In this document: positions 8,594 to 18,008 of the stretch, in pieces
Layout: the number at the start of each line of letters is the position of its first letter
Numbering within the stretch: position 1 is the first letter of the stretch
NCBI GenBank assembly: GCA_005502925.1
Contig: SCPD01000006.1
Span: 62,001-126,000 of the forward strand
Reading direction: 5' to 3'
Source of the DNA: Rhizobiales bacterium Y(2018)
Lineage (GTDB): Bacteria > Pseudomonadota > Alphaproteobacteria > Rhizobiales > Aestuariivirgaceae
DNA: 64,000 nt
Program-made: the position numbers and the translations under genes
Notes under the pieces: generated by a model
Seen by the model: only the letters and a program-made list of their open reading frames with translations
Databases searched by the model: none
What the model was told of the DNA's origin: nothing

Positions 8594-9471
8594 TGTCCAT
8601 CCTGATCGACAAGAACACCAAGGTCATCTGCCAGGGCATCACCGGCAATAACGGCACCTTCCATACCGAGCAGGCGATCGCCTATGGCACCAGGATGGTG
8701 GCGGGCGTGACACCGGGCAAAGGCGGCATCACGCATGTGGGGCTGCCCGTCTATGACACGGTGGTGGAAGCGCGCGACGCGACCGGGGCGGACGCCACTG
8801 TCATCTATGTGCCGCCGGCCTTCGCGGCCGACGCCATTTCGGAAGCGATCGAGGCGGAGATTCCGCTCATCGTCTGCATCACCGAGGGCATTCCGGTGAT
8901 GGACATGGTCAAGGTCAAACGCTCTCTCACCGGCTCCAAATCGCGCCTCGTCGGGCCCAACTGCCCGGGCATCCTGACGCCGGGCGAATGCAAGATCGGC
9001 ATCATGCCGGGCAATATCTTCCAGAAGGGCTCGGTCGGCATCGTGTCGCGCTCCGGCACGCTCACTTATGAAGCGGTGTTCCAGACGACTCAGGAGGGCC
9101 TCGGCCAGACGACCGCCGTCGGCATCGGCGGCGATCCGGTGAAGGGCACCGAATTCATCGACGTGCTCGAGATGTTCCTCGCCGATCCGCAGACGGAATC
9201 GATCATCATGATCGGCGAGATCGGCGGCTCGGCCGAAGAAGACGCGGCGGAATTCATCCGCAAATCGAAAGTGAAAAAGCCGATGGCCGGTTTCATTGCC
9301 GGGCGCACGGCGCCGCCCGGACGGCGCATGGGCCATGCCGGCGCCATCATCTCAGGCGGCAAAGGCAAAGCCGAAACGAAGATCGAAGCGATGAAGCGTG
9401 CAGGGATAGCGATATCGGATTCTCCCGCCGCCCTCGGAAAGACATTAAAGCATGTCTTGAAAGGCAAGTGA
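8593..9471 (+). CDS. sucD: Succinyl-CoA synthetase alpha subunit
   Basis: Carries the CoA-binding domain and the phosphorylated histidine that shuttles phosphate between succinyl-phosphate and nucleotide. The 292-residue protein shows the CoA loop [10 protein letters not shown] (16-24), [20 protein letters not shown] (121-140) and the active histidine H248 in GHAGAI. It is translationally coupled to sucC. The end is about 50 bases before sucA, with a purine-rich AAGGAGGAGG at 9487-9496. Confidence 0.97.
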   Translation: MSILIDKNTKVICQGITGNNGTFHTEQAIAYGTRMVAGVTPGKGGITHVGLPVYDTVVEARDATGADATVIYVPPAFAADAISEAIEAEIPLIVCITEGIPVMDMVKVKRSLTGSKSRLVGPNCPGILTPGECKIGIMPGNIFQKGSVGIVSRSGTLTYEAVFQTTQEGLGQTTAVGIGGDPVKGTEFIDVLEMFLADPQTESIIMIGEIGGSAEEDAAEFIRKSKVKKPMAGFIAGRTAPPGRRMGHAGAIISGGKGKAETKIEAMKRAGIAISDSPAALGKTLKHVLKGK

Positions 9472-9520
9472 CTCTTTCTATGTAGCAAGGAGGAGGGCCG
9501 GACAGGGTTCCCGGTTCTTG

Positions 9521-12475
9521 ATGGAAATGAACAAGACAGATCTCACGACCGCTTTCGAGCAGACATCCTTCCTCTATGGCGGCAACGCCCAGTTCATCGA
9601 GCAGCTTTACGACAAGTTTCTTGAGAATCCCGCATCCGTCGATCCGGCGTGGCGGCAATTCTTCGCCACGCTCGCCGATGACAAGGAGGCGACCAGGAAA
9701 CAGCTGAAAGGTCCGTCCTGGGCCCGGCCCGACTGGCCGCAAGTCCAGAATGGCGAGCTGATCTCGGCGCTCGACGGTAACTGGCCGGCGGCGGAAGCGC
9801 AGGTCGGTGCCAAGATCGCCGCCAAGGCCAAGGAAAAGGGCCAGGCGCTTTCCATCGAGGAAGTGCGCAAGGCGACGATGGACTCGGTCCGCGCGCTCAT
9901 GATGATCCGCGCCTATCGCATGCGCGGCCATCTCGCCGCCGATCTCGATCCGCTGAGACTGCGCGAGCCGGTGCCGCAGCCCGAGCTCGATCCCAAATCC
10001 TACGGCTTCACCGAAGCCGATCTCGACCGGCCGATCTTCATCGACAAGGTGCTCGGCCTCGAGCAGGCGACCATCCGCCAGATGGTCGACATCCTGCAGC
10101 GCACCTATTGCAATACGCTCGGCGTCGAGTTCATGCATATCTCCGATCCCGACCAGAAGGCGTGGATCCAGGAGCGCATCGAGGGGCCGGACAAGGAAAT
10201 CTCCTTCACGCCGGAGGGCAAGATCGCCATTCTCGGCAAGCTCATCGCCGCCGAAGGCTTTGAGCACTTCCTCAATGTGAAATATACCGGCACCAAGCGC
10301 TTCGGGCTCGATGGCGGTGAATCGATGATCCCGGCGCTCGAGCAGATCGTCAAGCGCGGCGGCCAGCTCGGCATGCAGGAGATCGTGCTCGGCATGGCGC
10401 ATCGCGGCCGTCTCAACGTGCTGGCCAATCTGATGTCGAAGCCGTTCTCGGCGATCTTCCATGAATTCAAGGGCGGCTCCTCGACCCCCGACGAGGTGGA
10501 AGGCTCCGGCGACGTCAAATATCACCTCGGCACATCGTCGGACCGCGAATTCGACGGCAACCAGGTGCATCTCTCGCTCACCGCCAACCCGTCGCATCTC
10601 GAGATCGTCGATCCGGTGGTGCTCGGCAAGGCGCGCGCCAAGCAGGATCAGCGTGGCGACAAGGAACGCATCACGGTGCTGCCGCTGCTCATCCATGGCG
10701 ATGCGGCCTTTGCCGGCCAGGGCGTCGTGGCCGAATGTTTCGGGCTCTCAGGGTTGCGCGGCCACCGTTCCGGCGGCTCGATCCACTTCATCGTCAACAA
10801 CCAGATCGGCTTCACCACGAGCCCGCTCTGGGCCCGCTCCTCGCCTTACCCGTCCGACGTCGCCAAGATGATCGAAGCGCCGATCTTCCATGTGAATGGT
10901 GATGATCCGGAAGCGGTGGTGTTCGCGGCGAAGATCGCCATCGAATTCCGCCAGAAGTTCAAGAAGCCGGTGGTCATCGACATGTTCTGCTACCGCCGCT
11001 TCGGCCATAATGAATCGGACGAGCCGTCCTTCACCCAGCCCTTGATGTATAAGCGGGTCGCGGCGCATCAGACGGTCGTCACTCTTTACGGCAAGCGCCT
11101 GGTCGATACGGGCGTCCTGACGCCGGAGCAACTCGATGCGATGAAGGCCGAATACCGCAAGCATCTCGATGACGACTTCTCGGCGTCCGAATCCTACAAG
11201 GCCAACAAGGCCGACTGGCTCGACGGACGCTGGGCGCATTTGCGGCATGCCAAGGATGCGGATGATCCGCGCCGCGGCCAGACCGGTTACGATCTCGCCA
11301 AGCTCAAGGAAATCGGCCTCAAGCTCAACAAGGTGCCGAAAAGCTTCAAGCCGCACCGCACCTTGCAGCGCGTGCTCGATGCCAGGCGCAAGACGATCGA
11401 GGAAGGCCAGGGCATCGACTGGGCGATGGCCGAGCAATTGGCTTTCGGTACGTTGCTCATGGAAGGCTTCCCTGTCCGGCTCTCCGGCCAAGACGTGCAA
11501 CGCGGCACCTTCTCGCAGCGCCACGCGGTGCTGGTCGACCAGGATACGGAGAAGCGCTACACGCCGCTCAATCACCTGGTGAAGCATCAGGAGATCAAGA
11601 TCAACGTCATCAACTCGATGTTGTCGGAAGAAGCCGTGCTCGGCTTCGAATATGGCTACTCGCTGGCCGAGCCCAACACGCTCGTCCTGTGGGAAGCGCA
11701 GTTCGGTGACTTCGCCAATGGCGCGCAAGTGGTGTTCGACCAGTTCCTGTCATCGGGCGAGCGCAAGTGGCTGCGCATGTCGGGCCTCGTCTGCCTCCTG
11801 CCGCATGGCTATGAGGGCCAGGGGCCGGAACATTCCTCGGCCCGGCTCGAGCGTTATCTGCAGATGTGCGCCGAGGACAATATGCAGGTGGCGAACTGCA
11901 CGACACCCGCCAACTACTTCCACATCCTGCGGCGTCAGCTCAAGCGCGACATCCGCAAGCCCCTCATCCTGATGACGCCCAAATCACTCCTGCGTCACAA
12001 GCGGGTGGTCTCGACACTCACCGAAATGGGCCCCGAAACCTGCTTCCACCGGCTCCTGTGGGACGATGCGCAATATTCGGGCGGGCTCGTCGCCGACGAT
12101 CAGATCCGGCGCGTGGTGATGTGCTCCGGCAAGGTCTATTACGATCTCTTCGAGGAGCGCGAGAAGCGCGGCCTCAAGGACGTCTATCTCCTGCGCGTCG
12201 AGCAGCTCTATCCCTGGCCGCACAAGGCGCTGATCCAGGAGCTTGGGCGCTTCAAGCAGGCCGAGATGGTGTGGTGCCAGGAAGAGCCGCAAAATATGGG
12301 CGCCTGGACCTTCGTGCAGCCCGGCATCGAAAGGGCGCTCGACTATCTGGGCGCCCAGCACCGGCGGCCGCGCTACACCGGCAGGCCCGCTTCCGCCGCC
12401 ACGGCGACGGGTCTGATGAGCAAGCATCAAAAGGAATTGAAGGCGTTTCTCGAAGACGCGCTTGGGGAGAAGTAA
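9521..12475 (+). CDS. sucA: 2-oxoglutarate dehydrogenase E1 component
   Basis: Thiamine-diphosphate-dependent E1 that decarboxylates 2-oxoglutarate and succinylates the lipoyl arm of SucB. It has 984 residues, normal for SucA. The N-terminal E2-binding segment (SFLYGGNAQFIEQLY) is intact. The ThDP/Mg site is recognisable in HGDAAFAGQGVVAECF with NNQIGF downstream, and GHNESDEPSFTQP is present. The start is uncertain: ATGs at 9521 and 9527 and a TTG at 9518 are in frame, and the strong AAGGAGGAGG lies about 24 bases upstream, further than usual. The next gene begins seven bases after the stop. Confidence 0.96.
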   Translation: MEMNKTDLTTAFEQTSFLYGGNAQFIEQLYDKFLENPASVDPAWRQFFATLADDKEATRKQLKGPSWARPDWPQVQNGELISALDGNWPAAEAQVGAKIAAKAKEKGQALSIEEVRKATMDSVRALMMIRAYRMRGHLAADLDPLRLREPVPQPELDPKSYGFTEADLDRPIFIDKVLGLEQATIRQMVDILQRTYCNTLGVEFMHISDPDQKAWIQERIEGPDKEISFTPEGKIAILGKLIAAEGFEHFLNVKYTGTKRFGLDGGESMIPALEQIVKRGGQLGMQEIVLGMAHRGRLNVLANLMSKPFSAIFHEFKGGSSTPDEVEGSGDVKYHLGTSSDREFDGNQVHLSLTANPSHLEIVDPVVLGKARAKQDQRGDKERITVLPLLIHGDAAFAGQGVVAECFGLSGLRGHRSGGSIHFIVNNQIGFTTSPLWARSSPYPSDVAKMIEAPIFHVNGDDPEAVVFAAKIAIEFRQKFKKPVVIDMFCYRRFGHNESDEPSFTQPLMYKRVAAHQTVVTLYGKRLVDTGVLTPEQLDAMKAEYRKHLDDDFSASESYKANKADWLDGRWAHLRHAKDADDPRRGQTGYDLAKLKEIGLKLNKVPKSFKPHRTLQRVLDARRKTIEEGQGIDWAMAEQLAFGTLLMEGFPVRLSGQDVQRGTFSQRHAVLVDQDTEKRYTPLNHLVKHQEIKINVINSMLSEEAVLGFEYGYSLAEPNTLVLWEAQFGDFANGAQVVFDQFLSSGERKWLRMSGLVCLLPHGYEGQGPEHSSARLERYLQMCAEDNMQVANCTTPANYFHILRRQLKRDIRKPLILMTPKSLLRHKRVVSTLTEMGPETCFHRLLWDDAQYSGGLVADDQIRRVVMCSGKVYYDLFEEREKRGLKDVYLLRVEQLYPWPHKALIQELGRFKQAEMVWCQEEPQNMGAWTFVQPGIERALDYLGAQHRRPRYTGRPASAATATGLMSKHQKELKAFLEDALGEK

Positions 12476-12481
12476 GACACC

Positions 12482-13714
12482 ATGGCAAAGGAAATCCGCG
12501 TCCCGCAGCTCGGTGAGTCCGTCACCGAAGCGACCATCGGAAAATGGTTCAAGGCGCAAGGCGAAGCGGTGAAGGTCGATGAGCCGCTGGTCGAGCTCGA
12601 GACCGACAAGGTCACTGTCGAAGTTCCGGCACCTGCCGGCGGCGTGCTCGCCTCGATCGCGGCGCAGCCCGGCCAGACGGTGAATGTCGGCGCGCTTCTC
12701 GGCGCCATCGAGGAAGGTGCGGCCGCTGCCGCTGCCGCGCCCAAGGCCGAGCCTAAGAAGTCTGCCGAAATTCCGCCGCCCGCGCCTGCCGCCGCTGCCG
12801 AAGCCAAGCCGCTGTCGCCGGCGGTGCGCAAGATCGTCGAGGAGAACAAGCTCGATCCCAACGCCATTGCCGGCACCGGCAAGGATGGCCGCCTCACCAA
12901 GGGCGACGTGCTGGGTGAGGTCGGCAAGCCCGCGGCACCACCGCCGGTCGCCTTCGTGCCGCCGCCCGCACCCGCCCCATCGGCGCCCCGCGCGGCTTCG
13001 CCCCAGGCCGATGCGGAGCGTGAAGAGCGCGTGCGCATGTCGAGGCTCCGTCTCACCATCGCGCGCCGTCTCAAGGACGCGCAGAACACCGCCGCCATGC
13101 TCACCACCTTCAACGAGGTGGATATGAGCCACGTGATGGCGCTGCGTAATCAGTACAAGGAAGTGTTCGAGAAGAAGCACGGCGTGAAGCTCGGCTTCAT
13201 GAGCTTCTTCGTGAAGGCGGTCATCCAGGGGCTGAAGGAGATTCCGGCGGTCAATGCCGAGATCGACGGCGATGATCTCGTCTACAAGAACTACTATCAC
13301 ATCGGCGTGGCGGTCGGCACCGACAAGGGCCTCGTCGTGCCGGTGGTGCGCGATGCCGACCGGCTGTCCTTCGCCGGCATCGAGAAAACCATCAACGACT
13401 ACGGCAAGCGGGCGCGCGACGGCCAATTGCAGATCGCCGAAATGCAAGGCGGCACCTTCACCATCTCGAATGGCGGTGTCTATGGCTCCCTGATGTCGAC
13501 GCCGATCCTCAATGCGCCGCAGTCGGGCATTCTCGGCATGCACAAGATCCAGGACCGCCCGGTGGCGGTGGGCGGCCAGGTGGTGATCCGGCCGATGATG
13601 TATCTGGCGCTTTCCTATGACCACCGCATCGTCGACGGCAAGGAAGCCGTGACCTTCCTGGTCCGCGTCAAGGAAGGCCTCGAGGATCCGCAGCGCGCGC
13701 TGCTCGATCTTTAG
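12482..13714 (+). CDS. sucB: Dihydrolipoamide succinyltransferase, E2 of 2-oxoglutarate dehydrogenase
   Basis: Core E2 of the complex, transferring succinyl from lipoate to CoA. Of 410 residues, 1-78 form one lipoyl domain with Lys43 in ETDKVTVE, then an Ala/Pro-rich linker. The E1/E3-binding domain is about 115-150 ([26 protein letters not shown]), followed by a second Pro/Ala linker. The catalytic CAT domain is about 180-410, with H381 and D385 in DHRIVDG. A single lipoyl domain is usual for SucB. It sits six bases after sucA and before a palindromic repeat and lpd. Confidence 0.96.
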   Translation: MAKEIRVPQLGESVTEATIGKWFKAQGEAVKVDEPLVELETDKVTVEVPAPAGGVLASIAAQPGQTVNVGALLGAIEEGAAAAAAAPKAEPKKSAEIPPPAPAAAAEAKPLSPAVRKIVEENKLDPNAIAGTGKDGRLTKGDVLGEVGKPAAPPPVAFVPPPAPAPSAPRAASPQADAEREERVRMSRLRLTIARRLKDAQNTAAMLTTFNEVDMSHVMALRNQYKEVFEKKHGVKLGFMSFFVKAVIQGLKEIPAVNAEIDGDDLVYKNYYHIGVAVGTDKGLVVPVVRDADRLSFAGIEKTINDYGKRARDGQLQIAEMQGGTFTISNGGVYGSLMSTPILNAPQSGILGMHKIQDRPVAVGGQVVIRPMMYLALSYDHRIVDGKEAVTFLVRVKEGLEDPQRALLDL

Positions 13715-13735
13715 AATGAACCACTTCCGAAACCT

Positions 13736-13846
13736 CCTCACGCTGAGGTGCCCGGCGCAGCCGGGCCTCGAAGCGCCCGGCAGGATAGAGCGAAGATGCG
13801 GCAACACACCCTTCGAGGGCCGCTGCGCGGCCACCTCAGGGTGAGG
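13736..13846. repeat. ~111-bp palindromic intergenic element between sucB and lpd
   Basis: Terminal inverted repeats CCTCACGCTGAGGTG (13736-13750) and CACCTCAGGGTGAGG (13832-13846) match at 14 of 15 positions. Two internal hairpins follow: GCCCGGC-GCA-GCCGGGC (13750-13766) and GGCCGC-TGC-GCGGCC (13818-13832). It carries no coding sequence. The type recalls dispersed palindromes found in Rhizobiales. Being inside the suc-lpd unit it may lower or stabilise downstream mRNA. Confidence 0.8.
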
Positions 13847-13877
13847 GTAGTAGTTGATCAGAGAGGCAATCGTAGAA

Positions 13878-15269
13878 ATGGCTGATCCCTTCGACATCAC
13901 CATCATCGGCACCGGTCCCGCCGGCTATGTGTGCGCCATCCGTGCCGCCCAGCTCGGCATGAAAGTGGCGGTGATCGAAAAGCGCGCCACCCATGGCGGC
14001 ACCTGTCTCAATGTAGGATGTATTCCGTCCAAGGCGTTGCTGCATGCCTCCGAGCTGTTCGCCGAGGCCGGGCATTCCTTCGCCAGGATGGGCATCGGCG
14101 TCTCGCCGACGCTCGATCTCAAGCAGATGATGGTCTTCCGCCAGGAAGCGATCGACGGCAACACCAAGGGCATCGACTTCCTGTTCAAGAAGAACAAGAT
14201 CACGCCGATCCGCGGCACCGCGAAGATCGTCGCGCCCGGCAAGATCGAGGTCGACGGCAAGGACATCGTCGAGACGAAGAACATCGTCATCGCCACCGGC
14301 TCCGACGTGGCGGGCCTCAAGGGCGTCGAAGTCGACGAGAAGCAGATCGTGTCCTCGACTGGCGCGCTCGTCCTCGACAAGGTGCCGGAGACCCTGGTGG
14401 TCATCGGCGCCGGCGTAATCGGCCTCGAGCTCGGCTCGGTCTGGGCCAGGCTCGGCGCCAAGGTCACGGTGATCGAATATCTCGACCGCATCCTGCCTGG
14501 CATGGATCTCGAGACGGCGAAGAATTTCCAGCGCCTCCTCACCAAGCAGGGCTTCACTTTCAAGCTCGCCAGCAAAGTGACGGGTGCGGAGAAGACCAAA
14601 ACCAAGGTGAAGCTCAGCGTCGAGCCGGCGGCGGGCGGTGCGGCGGAGACGATCGAAGCCGACACAGTGCTGCTCGCCATCGGGCGCGTGCCTTACACCA
14701 ATGGCCTCGGCCTCGATGAGGTCGGCGTCAAGCGCGACGGCAAGGGCCGGGTCGAGGTGGGCGATCATTTCGAGACCAATGTGCCGGGCATCTATGCCAT
14801 CGGCGACGTCATCCGCGGCCCCATGCTGGCGCATAAGGGCGAAGACGAAGGTATTGCGCTGGCGGAGATCCTCGCCGGCCAGGCCGGGCATGTGAATTAC
14901 GGCGTCATTCCGAGCGTCGTTTATACGACACCTGAGATCGCCGCGATCGGCAAGACCGAGGAGGAGCTCAAGGCGGAAGGCGTCGAGTACAAGGCCGGCA
15001 AATTCCTGTTCCTCGCCAATGGCCGCGCCAAGGCCAATCAGACGACCGACGGCTTCGTGAAAATCCTCGCCGACGCCAAGACCGACCGGGTGCTGGGGGC
15101 GCATATTCTCGGCGCCCAGGCCGGCGAGCTCATCCATGAAGTGGCGGTGCTGATGGAATTCGGCGGCTCGGCGGAAGACCTGGCGCGCACCACCCACGCG
15201 CATCCGACGCTCGCCGAAGCCGTGAAGGAAGCCGCGCTTGCGGTCGCGGGTAGGGCCATCCACTCGTAA
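13878..15269 (+). CDS. lpd: Dihydrolipoyl dehydrogenase (E3)
   Basis: FAD-dependent E3 that reoxidises dihydrolipoate with NAD. The 463-residue protein has an N-terminal FAD site ([10 protein letters not shown]), the redox disulfide C43/C48 in GGTCLNVGC, a central NAD site ([16 protein letters not shown]) and a C-terminal dimerisation domain with the active His-Glu region ([13 protein letters not shown]). I start at 13878 (MADPFD), with GAGAGG upstream; an in-frame TTG at 13854 is less likely. The location identifies it as the 2-oxoglutarate dehydrogenase E3, though it may serve other complexes. Confidence 0.96.
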   Translation: MADPFDITIIGTGPAGYVCAIRAAQLGMKVAVIEKRATHGGTCLNVGCIPSKALLHASELFAEAGHSFARMGIGVSPTLDLKQMMVFRQEAIDGNTKGIDFLFKKNKITPIRGTAKIVAPGKIEVDGKDIVETKNIVIATGSDVAGLKGVEVDEKQIVSSTGALVLDKVPETLVVIGAGVIGLELGSVWARLGAKVTVIEYLDRILPGMDLETAKNFQRLLTKQGFTFKLASKVTGAEKTKTKVKLSVEPAAGGAAETIEADTVLLAIGRVPYTNGLGLDEVGVKRDGKGRVEVGDHFETNVPGIYAIGDVIRGPMLAHKGEDEGIALAEILAGQAGHVNYGVIPSVVYTTPEIAAIGKTEEELKAEGVEYKAGKFLFLANGRAKANQTTDGFVKILADAKTDRVLGAHILGAQAGELIHEVAVLMEFGGSAEDLARTTHAHPTLAEAVKEAALAVAGRAIHS

Positions 15270-15270
15270 A

Positions 15271-15298
15271 TACCTTCGCCCGCGAAGCGGGAGAGGTA
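15271..15298. terminator. Hairpin between convergent lpd and caspase-TPR genes
   Basis: TACCT...AGGTA outer arms (15271-15275 and 15294-15298) and inner CCCGC-GAA-GCGGG (15279-15291) form an interrupted stem-loop in the 42 bases between two convergent stop codons. There is no strong T-run on either strand, so it is a likely bidirectional, possibly Rho-assisted, end point. Confidence 0.5.
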
Positions 15299-15311
15299 GG
15301 GACCCGGCGCG

Positions 15312-17921
15312 TTATTCGGCGGCCTCGATTGCGTGATCGAAGGCCGCGATCCGATTTGCGAAATGATCGTCCAGGCGACTGTCGCCAAGGGCCCTATGAG
15401 CATCCCGGGCCGCCTGCATGGCGGCCTTGCCCTCAACTAGCAGGGTGCGGTTACGCGTCCGCTCTCCGAGAATCTTCAGCGCATTTCCGAGTTTCTCCTG
15501 CGTCTCGGCCCAGCCATCCGGAAAGCGCTCGCGGTTCTTATCCTGGGATGTCATACGATACGGAGTTTCCTCTTCCTCCGCCAACTTCTTTCTGTTTCCT
15601 TCCTTTATGGCATTGATCATCGCGATGAGCTGAGCATTCGGCTGTTTGGCCGAATCGCGTTCGCGTAGAGCCGAGATGTAGTCCCATTCTGCAAGCGCCG
15701 CGCGAAACGCCGCTATTGCCTCTTCGAGCCGCACCGTGCTGTTCTCGCGTTCCCCCAGCATCATGAGCGCGGAGCCGAGATCACTCTGTGTTTCGGCTCG
15801 ATCATATGGAGCGCGTTTGCGCGTTCGAACTTCAAGCGCCGCATGAAATACCGCGATCGCTTCCTTCAGCCGGGGCGGGCTGTCCTCGCGTTGGCCAAGC
15901 GCCGTGAGTGCGTTGCCGAGACCATTCTGGGTTTCTGCCCAGTCGAAAGGGACGTCGGTGCGGGGCCGCTCTTCCAGCGCCGCGCGGAATGCGGCAACCG
16001 CCTCTTCCAACCTGGAGGCGCCGGTCTCGCGTTGGCCGAGAACGATCAGCGCGTTGCCGAGATTGTTCTGGGTCTCGGCCCAGTCACGCGCGAAGCGGTC
16101 GCGGGCTTGCTCTTCAAGCGCTGCGCGAAACGCGACTATCGCTTCCTCCACCCGCGCGGTACCGTTCTCGCGCCGGCCAAGCGCCGTCAGCACCATGCCG
16201 AGATTGTTCTGGGTTTCGGCCCAGTCGCGCGGAACGCGGGCACGGGTCCGTATCTCGAGTGCGGCGCGAAATGCAACCAGCGCCTCCTCCAGCCGCGCCG
16301 TGCCAATATCGCGCTCGCCAAGCTTCCAGAGTGCATAACCGAGGGAATTCTGTCGGGCGGCCCATAGAAGCGGCAACACGTTTCGGTCCGAGCGCTTAAG
16401 GTTTGCGCGCGTAGCCCTCACGGCGTCCTCGAGCATCTCCACATCGCTCACGCCTAGCAAGTTTCCACGGGAACGCTCGAGTCCCGAGAGCGAGAGATCG
16501 CCGGCCAGCGATCTGTATTGCCTGGATCGTTCGAGGTCCCATTTTTCGATCTCGGCGGAGGCCAGGATGTATTTCTCCACCGCCTTGCGATGATCGAAGG
16601 CCAGAATTGCCGTCTCGGCCTCGCGCGCGAAGGTTGCCGCGACTTCCAGGTGACGAGCTCCAAGCTGCGCCTCGGTTTCCTTCAGCTGTTGCGACACATC
16701 CATCGCACGCGCACTGGCTCCGGCGCGATAGTCCTGCGCCAAGGGAATGGCGCCTTCCGCTTCCGCCCGGTCGGCGAGGTCGGTCAGGCGTACGATCTCG
16801 GGGTCGATGCGTTCTATCCGCTCGCGCTTGGCCAGCAGCTCCTTTACCTTCGCCGCGCCGGCGCGCAGTTGCTGGTCGAGCTTATCCGGTCCCGCCGTCG
16901 TATCAACCTGCAAGGCCTTCAGCATCCCGTAGAGCGTGTCGAGCGGCAGGTTCTCTGTATTTGCCAGCTGCTCCACCTTGCGGCGAAGATCCTGTGGCAG
17001 GACACTGATGGTGAGCAGAAGCTCGCGGCGGCCCGTGGTGAGACGCGCCTCATCGCCGTTACCGTCCTCTGTTTTGCCACCAAAAAAGAGAAGCCGGGTC
17101 AGCGTCTCATTTACCCACGGGCGCTGGTAGCCTTGCGTCTTCAGATAAACTTCTTCCGTCACCATGCGCATGACGATGCCGAACTCGTTTCCATTCATGG
17201 CTGTCAGGTGGCGCAATATGGCGGTTGCATAGGGGCTGCTGACACCCTGAGGTCCATCGAGCGCCGGGCGTCCTGGTTCGGCGGCAAAACTGATGACGGT
17301 TCCCAATGTCGTCGTCGCTGGCTGGTTGTTATCGAGGACGGTCACGCCTTTACGGCCGAGATTGAGACCGCTGGCCAGGATCGGAACTGCCTCTGATACC
17401 TGGTCGCGTTTCAGAGTCGCGGTCGGGGGAAATGGATTGGTGCGGCAGGCATCGAGGAATATCAGCGTGATCGGCACTGTCGTCTTCAGCTGATCGATGA
17501 GTGGTGACAGTGCCACCAATCTTCTATCGGCATCGCCAAGCGCGGTGACATCAGAATCGACCGGAACCAGCCAATTCTCGCCGCCCGCCTCGATGCCATG
17601 GCCCGAATAATAGATGACCGCCACGTCGGCACCTTCGGCATCACTGGCAAAATTCTTCAGGTCCCGGTGCAGGCGGCGAACATTGAGGTCGTTCAGGGCG
17701 GTCACCGCGAACCCCAATCCGGTGAACAGCCCGGTCATGGCCTGGGTGTCGTTGGCTGGATTGGCCAAAGGCGTCAGATGTTCGTACTTGCTCTGACCGA
17801 TGACCAGGGCCACCCCTTTCAACGGCTTCGCCGTATCGGCTGATGCGGCGTTCATCCAAGTGAATGCGAGGCCCAAAAAGACCAGGATGCCGACGACAGT
17901 ATTTCGCCCCATGCGCCTCAC
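15312..17921 (-). CDS. Exported caspase-fold (C14) protein with TPR domain
   Basis: Encodes 869 residues. A signal peptide (1-28, cleavage near NAASA) is followed by a caspase p20-like domain (about 34-270) with the catalytic dyad His108 (YYSGHGIEAGGENWLVP) and Cys159 (LIFLDACRTNPF). A helical Arg/Glu/Ala-rich region (about 310-480) follows, then at least four TPR-like units (about 540-740) with the recurring WAETQNNLG and EEAIVAFRAALE pattern. Orthocaspases cleave after basic residues in characterised cases; here specificity is unknown. A GTG start at 17921 has AGGAGA five bases upstream; an ATG at 17912 is possible. It is alone in its transcription unit, with no adjacent effector or defence gene. 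The repeats suggest recent internal duplication. Confidence 0.88.
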   Translation of the reverse strand: MRRMGRNTVVGILVFLGLAFTWMNAASADTAKPLKGVALVIGQSKYEHLTPLANPANDTQAMTGLFTGLGFAVTALNDLNVRRLHRDLKNFASDAEGADVAVIYYSGHGIEAGGENWLVPVDSDVTALGDADRRLVALSPLIDQLKTTVPITLIFLDACRTNPFPPTATLKRDQVSEAVPILASGLNLGRKGVTVLDNNQPATTTLGTVISFAAEPGRPALDGPQGVSSPYATAILRHLTAMNGNEFGIVMRMVTEEVYLKTQGYQRPWVNETLTRLLFFGGKTEDGNGDEARLTTGRRELLLTISVLPQDLRRKVEQLANTENLPLDTLYGMLKALQVDTTAGPDKLDQQLRAGAAKVKELLAKRERIERIDPEIVRLTDLADRAEAEGAIPLAQDYRAGASARAMDVSQQLKETEAQLGARHLEVAATFAREAETAILAFDHRKAVEKYILASAEIEKWDLERSRQYRSLAGDLSLSGLERSRGNLLGVSDVEMLEDAVRATRANLKRSDRNVLPLLWAARQNSLGYALWKLGERDIGTARLEEALVAFRAALEIRTRARVPRDWAETQNNLGMVLTALGRRENGTARVEEAIVAFRAALEEQARDRFARDWAETQNNLGNALIVLGQRETGASRLEEAVAAFRAALEERPRTDVPFDWAETQNGLGNALTALGQREDSPPRLKEAIAVFHAALEVRTRKRAPYDRAETQSDLGSALMMLGERENSTVRLEEAIAAFRAALAEWDYISALRERDSAKQPNAQLIAMINAIKEGNRKKLAEEEETPYRMTSQDKNRERFPDGWAETQEKLGNALKILGERTRNRTLLVEGKAAMQAARDAHRALGDSRLDDHFANRIAAFDHAIEAAE

Positions 17922-18008
17922 AGTGTCTCCTGCGTCTCCTTCCAGAAATATTCTTCCGTAACGGCATTCTCATGACAGCAAATTGACCGCCGCAAGGCAA
18001 GGCTGGCG

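Noticed and set aside
9347-10696. Reverse-strand 449-codon frame across sucD end and sucA start
   Set aside because: Antisense to two certain genes, crossing their boundary, with no recognisable motif.
11984-13912. Very long reverse-strand reading frame opposite sucA-sucB
   Set aside because: It lies antisense to sucB with fully conserved domains. Its length comes from high GC content, and the His/Asp/Arg/Leu-rich composition is typical of antisense frames.
13836-15263. Reverse-strand 475-codon frame opposite lpd
   Set aside because: Antisense shadow of a firm Lpd gene, with skewed composition and no domain.
15312-17921. Part of an antiphage caspase-gasdermin type system
   Set aside because: No gasdermin, sensor or other defence gene adjoins, and the signal peptide places it outside the cytoplasm.
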